A DNA stretch of 64,000 nucleotides, taken from positions 3,135,111 to 3,199,110 of the forward strand of contig BCJC01000002.1 in the NCBI GenBank assembly GCA_001600175.1, read 5' to 3'. A program made the position numbers and the translations under genes. Within the stretch, counting starts at the first letter, position 1. Each line of letters begins with the position of its first letter. Origin of the DNA: Erythrobasidium yunnanense. Its lineage: Eukaryota; Basidiomycota; Cystobasidiomycetes; Erythrobasidiales; Erythrobasidiaceae. The notes below the pieces were generated by a model. That model made no database searches, had not been told where the DNA came from, and saw only the letters and a list, made by a program, of their open reading frames with translations. Below are positions 35,703 to 48,000 of the stretch, in pieces.

Positions 35703-35985
35703 TGCAGCGTTTCAGATGAAACTTTGACGTGTCTGTCTGTCTGTTCTTTGCCGACTCGTTCGCAGTCCTGGCCTTTAACGCTGCCTCTTCAGCAGGCTAG
35801 ACGCCTTTCTACTTCTCTTGTCTCTGCTCCAACACGCTGGATGGACAGCAAAAACAAGGCAATTTAGAGCGAAAGATAGCGGTGAAACAGCAAGAAAAGG
35901 GTCAACGAATTGCAAGAATAGATATAACATTGAAGCCAGAAGCGCGTAGATCTGTACAGGTCGTGGTCAAAACTACCTAGAAACC

Positions 35986-38900
35986 ATGGTAGTGGTTATC
36001 AAGCCGCAGTTCGTCGCGCATGAGGACGATAAAGGCCGGTCAACCACGATATTCTCGCTCGATGTCAGCCCAGATGGATCAAGACTGGCCACTGCTGGAC
36101 TGGATCAGAAGATAAAGATATGGAACACTCAGCCGCTGCTCGAAGAACACATGGAAGAGGACGAGAACTGCAAGAAGCTCCTCAGTACACTCGGAAGTCA
36201 TAATGGTCAGTCTAATCCGATTGCGAAGTGAGTAGCAATGCTCAAAGTACATACAGGCAATGTGCTCTGTGTACGATGGTCTCCGGATGGACAGTATCTA
36301 GCAAGCGGTTCGGACGACATGGTAGCCATAGTCTGGGAGAAGGATGAGTTAGTCGCACTTCAATTCAGCTACTGATAATATACTGATGCTTCTGCTAATC
36401 AGGAATGGTCATGGCCGAAAAGTTTTCGGCCAAGTTGAGGAGAATCACGAAGTCTGGAAGCCAGTCAGGCGTCTGGTCGGGCATGAGAGCGGTGAGCTCA
36501 CGCATCCTCCTTATCAGTGACGTATGCTGAGGTCATCTTGCTGTAGATATTATGGCTCTAGCTTGGTCGAATGACGGGTATTGGCTGGCTACAGGCGGAA
36601 GTGATAGACTTATCTTCGTATGGGATGCGCAGACCTTTGGTAAGTCTGTATGTACACTCATTGCAGTCCATCATCCTGCTAACGCGTTGACTGCCAGCTA
36701 TGGTCAAGAAGATCAATTTCCACGGAGGAATGGTCAAGGGAATAGCTTTCGACCCGGCAGGAGAGCTCATGACCACTCAGGTACGCTTTCTATTGTCATT
36801 CATATGAAGTTACAGCTAATAGCTGTACATTTCAAGTCCGATGACCGGTCCGTCTGTGTCTGGCGAACTACCGACTGGTCCCTCCTTTCTCAGCTCAAAG
36901 AGCCATTCGTCGACTCCCCAAATGCAAGTTGGTTCAGAAGACTGAGGTGAGTGTCGTCTGATATGTGTAGCGCCTCTGCTGACGCATCTGTTTAGCTGGT
37001 CACCTGAGGGCACTTTCCTAGCCATCCCAAACTCAGTCAACAACGGCGTCTTCGTAGCCGGCATCCTCAAGCGAAAGCATTGGGACCAAGCTACCTCTCT
37101 CGTGGGACATGAAAACGTCGTGGACGTCTCCGCTTTCAATCCACTATCCTTCGTCAAGAACGCCAACAAGCCGGGAAGCGGGCAAAACTTATGTGCAGTT
37201 CTGGCTATTGCTGCTAGAAACTGCATCTCTGTGTGGCTTACAAGCCAAGTACGACCTATCGTGGTCTTCGATACGATCGTTGATCGAGAAATCCTAGACC
37301 TGTCATGGTAAGCGCAGTTCTTAGCCTAAACAGCCACTTATCTGACCGCTTGTTAGGTCGCGAGACGGCACCACTTTATATGCATGCTCGTCTGAGGGCC
37401 GAATAGCAGTCATGCATTTCCGCCTACCCGAGCTGGGCAACGTCGCCCCGTCAGGCTCGCGAGAGTCCTTCCTCGAGACATGGAAGTTCAAGCGACCCGC
37501 CAGGACCGATCTCACAAACGGGAATGGCTCTGCAGGAGGTACTGCTGGCAAGCCAAACATGCTTATGGCTCGCAAAGGCAAGAATGCGGGCCGACCAGCA
37601 TCAACAGCACTCCTGCCTATACCACCTGCTGGCGCTCCACAGAACATCACCATTAATAAAGACGGCAAGCGACGTATACAACCTGCTTTCCTGGGGCTGG
37701 GAGGCATAGTCGCACAGCCCCTTAGATCGGTCACCTCAACTGCCTCCAATGCCACATCCTCCGCTTCAGCTACTGTCTATGCACCTCCAATTCAGCCGAC
37801 AGCAAGCACAAGTTCTGCGCCTTACCAGCCTACCCCCAGCATGGCAGGCGTGCAGTCCTACGAAGATGACGATCAAAGTGCAGACGATCGTCCTCTGCCT
37901 AACGGACACGGTCCTCAGCAGCGAACCTCTCTGCAAGGCATAGGCGTACCTTCATGGGGTGCTCCTCAGGATAGACCTGTCCAGCATGCACAATACAATA
38001 ATAAGAAACGCAAAGTAGCCGACTTAGACTATGATGGCGATAACGAACCCGCAAATCTGGCTCCATATCGTCCGCCAGGCAGAACTCTGGGTGGAGATAG
38101 GCAATTTGCGCCGTACGATGGAGAGCTCGTCGAGATCATGCCGGCGTATATCCCTGAAACAGTGGTCCAAATTCCACAAGAGACGCTTAAGCTGGCTGTT
38201 CCTGCTACCCAGGCCTACCAGTCGCTTAAGTGGGACAAGGAAGATGAAGAGGCAGATAAGCTCGAAGTTCGAAACTATGAAAGCGATGATCGTACGTGTC
38301 CTTCGGTTTATGCGACTCTTCTTCCTACTGATGTATGCAATGATAGGTCCATCCGAAGTCGCTCAGATAAACGCGAAAGGCAAACCCGAATGGCTTGATT
38401 ACGTACCTTCAGCTATCGTCATGGCAGCCTTCTCACCCTACTTTGCGGCGATATCATGCCAAAACCAAACCCTACACGTCTATTCTCCTAGTGGCAGACG
38501 GTAAGTGCAGGCTTCGAACGGCCTGAACCGGAGCATTTCTGACAATTTCATACCAGCCTCTTCCCTGCGCTGGTCCTCGACGCTCCCTGCTCCTACCTGG
38601 ATGCGGCTGGCCACTTCCTATTAGCTATCACCGCTCGAGGCACGCTGGCCGTCTGGGACGTTCGCAAACGAAAAGCAACCTTCCGCCCCACGTCTGTTCT
38701 TCCAATTGTCGATACGGCGACCGATAAGAGCAGGAAAACAGCAGTCATTGTGTCAGCGAAAGTCCGACCAAATGGGCACCCTATCATAGCGCTATCGAAT
38801 GGGTCAGCTTTAACATTTGATGGAGATCTGGAAAGCTGGACTGAGGTCAGCACGACATGGTGGAGTAAGGGTTCAGATTGCTGGGAGGCGCGCAGTCGAG

Positions 38901-39406
38901 CCAGTACGAAAGAAGCCCGCGGAGTGGTTAGGATTATGGAAAGCGAAGCCAACGACTTCCTCGTGGCCCAGCAGAAGCAAGATGCAGACTTCGTCATGGT
39001 CGATGAAGACGAGGAGGTGAAGCCTTCTGTCGAAGGCGCGGAACAAGCTAAACTGGGCAACGGTGAAGACTGGAAGATGGCCTTGACCTTGGGACACCTC
39101 GAAAGCAGAATGGCTGCTGCGATAGTATTAGACAGCTTAGCGGAGTACAAGACGTTCCTTTCGCTCTACGTCAGAAAGCTGGCCGAAGAAGCTTTCCGGG
39201 CAAAAGCCGAAGAGCTAGTTAAGGAGCTGTTAGGGCCGATCTATCACCGTCCTGGACGAGAAGACAATTGGCAACCCCACCTACTCGGTGTCCACAAGCA
39301 CACACTGCTGAGAGACGTCACCTCAATCTGGGGCAAGAGCAAAAATTTCAGCAAACTAGCGACAGAAACGAACGATACTCTGAAGAAGATGTTGGCAGAT
39401 GCGTGA
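35986..39406 (+). CDS. HIR1: HIRA/Hir1 histone chaperone subunit
   Basis: Scaffold of the HIR complex, which deposits H3-H4 independently of replication and represses histone genes. ATG 35986 is followed by [22 protein letters not shown]40 repeats include [88 protein letters not shown] and [19 protein letters not shown]. Near 37664-37695 is the B-domain KRRIQPAFL, the conserved Asf1-binding motif of HIRA. The C-terminal Hir domain follows ([50 protein letters not shown]). The gene ends KKMLADA at 39406. About nine introns interrupt the WD40 half, while the C-terminal half is nearly uninterrupted. All key elements are present. Confidence 0.95.
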
Positions 39407-39749
39407 AGGTAGTAGTCAAGTTTGTCATTGTTGTTGTGCCGTGCTAGAAATAAAACGACTATGCTAACTCCGCAGAATACCCGCCCGCGGCACAGTGTCC
39501 AAGATGGACTTGAAGCTCAAGGTACTCCTCGATCTGAGACAGCTGAACCTTACATTCCTACCCTTGTCGTACCCCTCCAAACCATTCATGCGAACCTTTC
39601 AGACTGGACCAAAGGCAAAAGGGCTTGAAAGGCCAGAGCAGCTGACTCTGGTACGAGCAGACCCTGGACACTTCGAGCCAACCTGCTCTCTCTTTCCTAA
39701 GCGACAGCAACGAACTAGAGGCTGAACACGCATACCGAACGAGTCAAGC
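39407..39749. other. Intergenic region between HIR1 and first vWA gene
   Basis: Short open frames here lack splice or motif support. No RNA gene or repeat seen. Confidence 0.5.
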
Positions 39750-41582
39750 ATGTCACACATTTTCAGCGCCAAGAAGCGTGCAGCCAAAAAGCAACAAGAA
39801 GAGGCAGCAAGGCAAGCCGCGCTTCTGAGACAGCAACAGCAGACGGCAAGTACAGCGCAACGTAAGCCCTCACTCGGCGCGCCGAATGCCAATGTAGGTA
39901 ATACATAGTCTCGAGCGCAGGAAACGATCACTCACCGATGTCTCCCCTCGCATACTCTAAAGATACAGCATCAAACCATCGGCAAGAGACCCTCCAAATC
40001 TTCGCTCACCAACCTTAATGCCGTCCCTCAGCATGAATATCCCCAGCAGAGCAAGTATGGATACCCTCAGCAGAGTCAGTATGTTGGGTATCCGATGCAA
40101 CAGAACATGGGCCCTCCCCCTCAAGGTTGGGGTCAGCCTCAACAGCAATGGGGTCCCAATGGATATGGCCAGCAGCCTGGTCCAAACATGACGCCAGCAC
40201 CTCAGTATTATCAGCCAGCTCCTGGTCAGCATCCCTTTCCACCTCAGCAAGGGGGAGCACCTTGGGGACCACCAGGTCAACAATATTCTGGGCCAGGCTA
40301 TCCTGGTCAAGGCTTCCCCGGGCAAGGCTATCCGCCGTTCCAACCCCAGCAGCCGAATCCAGGTTCCGGTCGACGAGCCAGTGGCGGCGGTCTGACTGGA
40401 AATGGTCTCAAGAGAGCGTCTCAACAGTCTCTGTCTAAGGGGGCCTGCGGCGCCGGGCAGATTACAGTCGGTATGGGTAGTGTGGTCGAACAAATGCAAG
40501 ACTGCGTTGCTGCTAAAGGCTTGGAGCCGAAGTTTTACCATTATGAGAGCATCGTGAAAAGAGCCAAAGAGCTATTTAATCCGCAACGGCCAACACAGAC
40601 GCCAGCGCAAGTACAAGCACAACTACCGCCACTACCACCAGTACCTCAGCAGATCCAGAGTGCTTGGAAGCTCAGCGACGAGGAAGCTGCTGAAATGTGC
40701 ATCCTTAGACTTTTTGACGTCTGGCTGCTGTGTGATGACTCCAGATCCATGAGACGAGGCGATCGAGAGAAGGACATGAAATTCTATGTCGACAGCATAG
40801 CGACCGCAGGCACTTTGTTTGACCACGACGGAATCAACTTGGATTTCTTCCATAATCCTGGGGCGGAAGGCGTCAAGACCGAAGCGGAGGTTACCCAAAT
40901 CTTCTCGAAGAAGGTGAACCAGTCGGGAGTGAGTGGCAATTGACTTGTGGAGCGGGAACCCAACTGACAGCCGCGTGTGAATCAGACACCGATGGGTCTG
41001 ACCCTGGACACCAAGATACTGCCCAAGATACGTGACCAAGTATCGCATGGCACCCTAAAGAAGCCAGTTTTGATTTTGATCATCACCGATGGAGCACCAT
41101 GGAATGACGGCCCACGCAGAGACCTTCTCGACAAGGATGCGGAAAATTATGTCCATGAAGTCATCTCCAAAATGGTCAACTTCCTGGTATCGCATGACTA
41201 TCCTGCCGGAACTGTCAACTACATGTTCGCACAAGTCGGCAACGACTTAGCCGCTGCAAACTCCTTGGACCGGCTGGATAACGCTCCAGGCATCAAAGAA
41301 GTCGTGGATGCTACTTCAAGCTTTGAGCTAGAGTCTGTGCGTGCACCAAGTGGTCTTAGCAACGTGTTCCTGCTGACCGAAGCGTGGGTTTCCAGACCCA
41401 AGTGAAGAATCTGACGAAAACTGGTTACCTTCTGAAACTGTGAGTATATGGGATGATGTAGAATTACTGGTGCTGATGAGCGCTTCCTTCGTTACAGCCT
41501 GCTAGGCGCGATTAGCCCAAAGAGAGACGCATCAGACAATAAGAGGCGTGGCAGCGGAGCGAGTTCAAGGTCTAGGAGATGA
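39750..41582 (+). CDS. von Willebrand factor A-domain protein with Q/P/G-rich head, tandem copy 1 (529 aa)
   Basis: Five exons sum to 530 codons: 39750-39893, 39963-40928, 40986-41336, 41396-41439 and 41498-41582. The protein starts with a basic Gln-rich helix (MSHIFSAKKRAAKKQQEEAA). A ~130-residue prion-like stretch rich in Gln, Gly, Pro and Tyr follows (HEYPQQSKYGYPQQ; GYPGQGFPGQGYPPFQ). The vWA domain has the MIDAS motif WLLCDDSRSM (DxSxS) and a matching strand VLILIITDGAPWNDG. The tail is short and basic (LLGAISPKRDASD). No signal peptide, so probably cytosolic. vWA domains with an intact MIDAS bind proteins through a divalent metal. The downstream gene is a diverged copy with the same intron phases. 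Confidence 0.85.
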
Positions 41583-42116
41583 GTCCCGGGTGGTGGCAAC
41601 ATGTGTTACCAATTGAATATGTCTTTACAATATTTAATGGTGCTTTCATCATAAGCAGCAGAGCAGGCGCGGTCTTCCCTACTCGCTTGATGCGCGCGCC
41701 TCAATGAGGTCCCGTCGATGGATGTTAAAGGGAAGTAACGCTCCTTCGTCCTCCCTTCTCCAGCAACATACTTCCTGCCTGCTCCCCTCCTCATCCTCCA
41801 ATCCGCAACCGGGCAGTACGTTATCTGGTGGAGGTTCGTCGCTGGACCCAAGGAACCTGCTCTTGGTGACCAGATCTAGAGCTATGCAAGGCTTCCTCTA
41901 TCGGGTTCGCAGCTTGTCTTCCGATCAACCGGCTACAATCCATCTGTCACCTTTGAGATGGCATAAAGGGTAGCGTAATGAATGGGCAGAGCAGCGCAGC
42001 AAGCTCTAATGCAAGCTCGCTATTCTTCATGCGGGTAATCTTGTCTCTCTTCTCCCCGAGCAAGACCAACACCGTCAGGAACGGAACCGGAAACCCACAA
42101 CAGCTAAAAGCCTAAC
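41583..42116. other. Intergenic region between the two vWA genes
   Basis: The duplication junction must lie near here. I saw no direct repeats, transposon ends or other genes. Confidence 0.45.
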
Positions 42117-43830
42117 ATGTCTAGCCACTCTAGCAGTGAAGCTTCTACCGCTACGATGCAACAGCACGGGCAGGCCCACGGGCAGGCCAAGCATCTCCAA
42201 GAGCAGCAACGGACAAAGACACAACGCAAGCCATCACAAGAGGCGATCAGTGTGACGGTGGGTGTCCTGACAGGCAGCAACAGGCCACAAGCTGATGAAC
42301 CTTTGCGCATCTCCTACATTCGTCTCCATTCATAGCCCCAAGCCTTCGGTAGGAGATCATCCAGGGGTATGCTCCCCACCGGCAATTATGCACGTCCTTA
42401 CAAATATTCCCAAGAAATTTTTCGGACAGGACACCAAACTCTCGACAATACAGGTCCTCCATCCCAAGGACGGAGGAGATCCCCGCAACAGCAGTCTATA
42501 CCAAATCAGTGTGGCCAGCAGTTCGGTCCGAACATGATGTGTTCCCCGCAGTACTTCCCGTACTCCCAGCCGCACACCAGTCCTCGACAATGGAGAGCAC
42601 CTTCTTGGGTAGGCCGTCCTCCTCAACAGTATCCGGGGCCAGGCTATTTCGGCCAAGAGTATGCAGGGCCGGGCTACCTTCCCTTCCAAGCCGAGCAGCC
42701 ACTTCAGGGACGACGACGAAGCAGTGGCAGCAGCGTGACTAGTGATGCCGCTTGTAGACCAACTCATCAGACTTCTCGTCGAAGGTTTTCGAGGCCAAGT
42801 GGACTCACTGTCGACGGCATAATCGAGACAATGCAAGATTGCGTTGATAGCAAAGGCCTGGCAGCGTTCTACAATAAGACCACCCTCCGCGCAATAGTCC
42901 ATGACCTGAAGGAGGCCAGCGTGCCTCGGAAGATCAAACAAGCTTGGGGCTTGAGCGACGCCGAAACTTCCGTAATATGCCTTTTGGCTCTCTGGGATGT
43001 CTGGTTACTATGCGACGATTCTGCGTCTACGATCTGCAACCCAGACCGAAACCAGAATCTCAAAAGTCGCGTCACAAGGATCGTCAAGGCAGGCAGCCTC
43101 TTCAATCCCAACGGCGTCAATGTGGACTTCTTCCATGGCACTGGAGCAGAAAGAGTCACGACCGAGGCCGAGGTGAATCAGCTTATCGCCAGGAAGCCTA
43201 TGATAGGTGGAGTAAGCGGGGTTCGGACACTGCTCAGAGAAGCGGCTGATATGGTTCTGCCCAGAGTCCGACTGCTCACAGTCTCGAGACGAAGGTACTC
43301 ACGAAGATCAGGAACAAGGTCGCAGCAGGACAACTAGACAAACCCGTTTTAGTCTTGATCTTGACGGATGGATATTCGCTCATGAATGGTCCAGGACGAA
43401 ACCTCAATGGTCGCCAAGCCACAGACTACCTTCGTCATGTCAGGACCAACATGACCAGTTTCCTCGAGAGCAGACGTTATCCTGCTCAAACTGTGCGTTA
43501 CAGATTGGCAGGAGTCGACGATGATCCGAAACCTCACAAGCTAGCGCCCAGAACAGCCAAGCCCTGGAGAGATGAATACGACATTGAGTCGGTATGTTCG
43601 CCTCCCCTCACATAATCCAGGACGGCCTTCAGTGATCTGACATGACGCGTTCTGACACAGGAGGAGGACGACGATGGCCAGCTGTCAGTGTTGATGAGAA
43701 TGTGAGTATACTGCTGGGCAGCTTTCGATGCGCCATGCTGATCTGCAATATCGTTCTGATACATTCCAGCCTGCTCGGCGCGAAGAGTCCCAAGAGAGAT
43801 GCTATGGGTAAACCAAGACGAGGCAGTTAA
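42117..43830 (+). CDS. von Willebrand factor A-domain protein, tandem copy 2 (479 aa)
   Basis: Five exons sum to 480 codons: 42117-42251, 42336-43211, 43265-43591, 43661-43701 and 43770-43830. Intron phases are 0,0,0,2, the same as in copy 1. The head is again Gln-rich (TATMQQHGQAHGQAKHLQEQ) and then Pro/Gly/Tyr-rich (QQYPGPGYFGQEYAGPGYLP), but more degraded and more basic than in copy 1. The vWA MIDAS motif is kept (WLLCDDSAST), as are LVLILTDGYSLMNGPG and the basic tail LLGAKSPKRDAMG. The Q/P-rich insertion before the vWA domain of copy 1 is missing. The frame is intact throughout, so it looks like a functional but faster-evolving paralogue. Confidence 0.82.
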
Positions 43831-44209
43831 GCCAGTGTGAAGAATTGCAAGATGTATGGCCAGTGTACAATCGTCACTGGAAGGACCCTGAAAGCGATGG
43901 GAACTACTCCCTGAAAAAGATGGACACAGCTCTGCAGTTCGCAAAAACGAATTCGAAACAGTATACCGGCAGGTACTGCGTATTGCTGCTTGCATTGTAG
44001 CTGAAGCTTTCGAGACACTTTAGCAATGCATTACGTCGCTTGTCTATCGGGTGTGGTCCGAAGCCTCGAATCTCTGCGAAGACAGCTGAGACGAGCTCCC
44101 GTCGATGGAGCTAGAGAAGAACAGGCCTTCCGATCTTTCTTTCTGCTTTCTTCTTTGCTCTTATCGTTACTTTCTTGCTTTCGTTCTCACTGCTCTTCGC
44201 TATCTTCAG
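43831..44209. other. Intergenic region downstream of the vWA pair
   Basis: Nothing beyond chance open frames. Holds the 3' ends of a plus-strand and a possible minus-strand gene. Confidence 0.45.
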
Positions 44210-44767
44210 CTAGCGCTTTCCAAACAACCTCTCGCGTTTCGGTGGGTAGTAGGCCTGAGCGAGCAGCGTTTGACAGCGTATTCGAAGAAGCTGAGAAAAG
44301 TGTTGAAATCGGGACGGCTGTCTCTTAGACGAGCGTAATACTCCATCGTCATCTTGAAGAGACTCCGCGAAGTTAGGGGTCGCTGACAAGTCAATCAGGA
44401 CGTCCTTTGGCAGCGCTCCAAACCCAGGAGTAAGATTGCAGACGATTTCGTGAAGAGACAAGCCAGTCGTCGGCGTCTGTATCTGCAGCCTGGCTCCCTC
44501 GTGGATCAAGCTTTTTGCGGTGCTCGAGGCCAATTTGTTTCGGCCCACAGCGAAAAAGAGCGAGCTCAGAGCGAAGAGAAGAGGTTGAGTAGCTGGCAAG
44601 AAGCTGTCAATCGATAGGAAGGAGGTCAAGATTGTTATCAGATAATCAGCAGCCTAGGTAAGCGACTCGCTTGGAATGCCCGCAAGCTATGCGCGGCACC
44701 ATGTTTTTCGCCAAAAGTCTCCCGAAAACAGCTCTTGGCCAACCTGATGACAGATCAGAGAAGACAT
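44210..44767 (-). CDS. Possible small protein (155 aa), doubtful
   Basis: A frame on the minus strand from 44653 to 44210 opens with AADYLITILTSFLSIDSFLP, hydrophobic through LLFALSSLFFAVG. It continues with a folded-looking stretch (LHEIVCNLTPGFGALPKDVL) and ends in a basic tail. The only ATG I can attach is at 44767 (MSSLICHQ, 24 nt) through a 90-nt intron (44743-44654, gttggc...cctag), which closes in frame. The hydrophobic N-terminus could be a membrane or mitochondrial segment. No family recognised, and it may not be real. Confidence 0.35.
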
Positions 44768-45067
44768 CCAAGGAGCAAGCTCAAGATGTCTCTCTTCGTT
44801 CTGCTCCACCCTGTCGCCTGTTCAAAGAACGCTTATGGCCGAGAGCGGACGACTTATAGCAGAAGCAAACGAATGCAATGCGAGCTGCGCATAGTCTCAA
44901 TATTCACAAAGCAATGCACCAATCCCTTTCCACGTCTCCTCCTCACCCCAATGAAGCTGCTAAGTCGATGAATGAAAGCTGACGTTTCTTGATCCCCTCA
45001 GCAGGAAGGTCGACAAGCCCAGTCTTTCCCCAGCTTCAGTGAATGGCAGACTGTCACATCAGCTTGA
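44768..45067. other. Upstream region of the Whi3-like gene
   Basis: Pyrimidine-rich near the plus-strand start. No gene or RNA seen. Confidence 0.45.
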
Positions 45068-48000
45068 ATGGATACCCATAGCCCACAAGAAGCTTTAAAC
45101 ATCGAAGATGCTGCCCTTCCACCATTTCAAGCAGGTTCGCTTGAGTCACCTCTCGATGCAGAGTTTGGTTCGCCAAGCGGCTTGAACAAGTCCATAAGCG
45201 CTGCAAAGGCGCAAGCATATCGTAAACCGAGCCTCAACACCAATTCTTCCGAAGATTCAGAAGCCTCGTCATCCGCTGCTTCGGGCATTGGAGCTGTCTC
45301 TTCGCCAGCATCGTCAATTGGCGGAGCAGCAGAGTCGCCGCTGTTCAAGCCAGACAACACTCGCATCAACTCTTCGGGCCGCAGTCAGCTCTTTCATCCT
45401 TCTTCACGCGGAGTCGGTTCCACCGATAATGGCCAAACCTCCGTTACACCTACGCAAGCTCTACAAACGGGACCAGACGCTATACCGAGACCTTCAGATC
45501 ACACTCATCTACAGTCTCCGCGCAGCACCAGAACATCTGGCTTTCCCTTTCCTATGACATCTTTGCCTGAAGAAGACGGAACGGCTCACGGCACGGATTC
45601 GCCTAATGCTACGGTGAAAAGTGGATTAAGAGACGAGTCAGCAGAGAAGACAACTACTTCGCCAGGATCACAGAGCGAGGCGGGAGCCTCAGACAAGCTA
45701 CAACGAAAATCGGCGGGGAACGCGCTGGATCCCTGGTCGCACCACGATGATCTACTGGGACCAGTAAACAGTACCGCAAACAGCGCTTACAGTACATCAC
45801 AAGCCGACAGCAGCGCTCACGCTGCAAGCGTCTCCTCCTACCTCCGCAATTCGCTTGGACAGTCACAGAGCGCTAGCACTCAAGCAGGTCCTGCGGTAGC
45901 ATCTCCTGGTTACACATTCGGCACCGCTAGAAAAGGCTCATCTGCAGCATCAACATACTCCGCGAACGCGTCCCCACTCAGCAAGAACTTGAAAGACCTT
46001 CCAAGCATAGCAGCATCAGTCAACATGGACCGCCGCGGATCTGGATCCTCTATCTCATCCTCATCAGCTACTTCGCCGCTCGGAGAAGGCAGCGCACTTC
46101 CAGATCTACCATCAACTGCCAATCTGATCAAGCCAATATCTTCAAGTTCTCTATCAAACATGGCAGCGAAGTTCATACCAGCTTCGGCATCGCAACCTGT
46201 GTCTGGCCAGACTAGCAGCGTGACTAGCCCTCTCAGCCCGCACGTCGAGCCATTCAGTCCTTCTATGCAACCGAATGCGCTTCCTTCGAAAGCAGTAGGT
46301 GCAAGCCTACCTTTAGCTTATCATCGTTCGGCACGATCGCAAGTACGTGCAAGCTTCGTACTTACGTGACGCTACTGTAACTGACCAGCCTTTTTAGTCT
46401 CTGTCGACTACTTCACCTTCAGGCACTCCTCCTGCTCACCAACGAGGACTTAACGAAGAAAGAACTATCATCGCAAACACGCCTGCCCCGGCTGACGGCG
46501 CGGCAAACTATACAAATTACAGTGCAGGCGGCCAGTTCCGCCTTTCCGGACATAGAGAGGCTTCTTACGAAGAACAAGCGTCGTTTGCTGCTGCTCGTCA
46601 AAGAGCATGGAGCGAGACAGGCATTCTGGGAATCGTTCCAAGCGCATCTCGTCAGCCTTCGGCCGTCAATAGCTACCTACAGCAACGTCGCGGCTCCTAC
46701 CTTGGTCAGCCAGATACTATATCAGAGGAACCCTCTTCCTATCACTCTAGCAATTCTCGAAGCCACTACTCGAATCCACCCTCTGCAGACATACCAGGAT
46801 CAGCTGGGTATGCTTATCAGCAGCACCAGCCTCCGACTCATGTTATGGCCTCAAGAAGGAGTGTGGAGTTTGAATATGCGCGCAACTATCCCTACAGCCT
46901 AGCGAGCGGGCCACCCTCAGTTTCGGACGTATCGACAGCGGGCAGTGAGGAGATCACGACCATGCAAGTTATTGTTCTGACCAATTCGAAACTTTCGTTG
47001 ATCTGATCGCCTTCCCCAGCTTTGTCGTCGGGTTTCCCGAAGACATCCAAGAGCGTGAATTTCAGAACATGTTCATGTTTGCTAAAGGCTTCGAAGCTGC
47101 TACTCTCAAGATACCAGCATCCACCGCAGCAGCTAGAGAAAGAGACGCCGCCGCAGCTGCAGCTGTGTCAGCCATCGCAGCTACTTTGCCTGCATACAAC
47201 AATGCTCCTGCAGCTCCGCCCTCGGAGACACCTTACGGCTCAGCACCGTCATCCTCAGGAACCTCGAGCTACGATCATTTGAACAATTCGCTCTACGAAG
47301 AGTCCTACCAAGCCAGTATTGCAGCCGCACAAAGCGGTGCTGTTCCTGCCGCCCAAGCGGAGAGCGCGCATCGGGTTTCGCATGCTTTAGCTGCTGCTGC
47401 CATCACGGCCTCTGCATCCACCGCAGGTCTTATCAGTCAAACGAACCGCAAGCAAATTATCGGCTTTGCGAAGTTCAGAACTCGCGAGGATGCTCTGGAA
47501 GCTAGAGATGTGATCTCCGGGCGTAAGATCGACAGCGAGAAGGGCAGTCTGTTGAAAGCCGAAATCGCCAAGAAGAATCTGCACACGAAGAAGACAGTCT
47601 CGGAGCTATCGATGGGCGAGGTCTACCCGCCTGCCTTGTCTTCTAAGAGCAGCCTGACGGCATTAGACCGTCTTGCGGAAAGAGAATTGTTGAGGAGCCG
47701 TCAAATGTCCCTTCCTTCCGGCACCGATGGCCTAAGCGGGGACTTCGATGCTACCTCGCAGCCTGCATCTGCTTTCGAGGCGTTCCATTCTGTGCCGGAT
47801 ACCTCTGTTGCGCCAGCTGACATGCACGATATGTATGGTCGCACCGACAGAGACGCAAGTAGTGCTTCCCTGCGCCAGCCACAGCAAGCATATATAGCTG
47901 GTCTGCAACAACACGCAGGGCAAGCCATGGAAGCGGCTACGGAATCTGTAGTATCGCCAAGACACAGATCAACTACAGGAACCTCCAACTTTGGGAAAGC

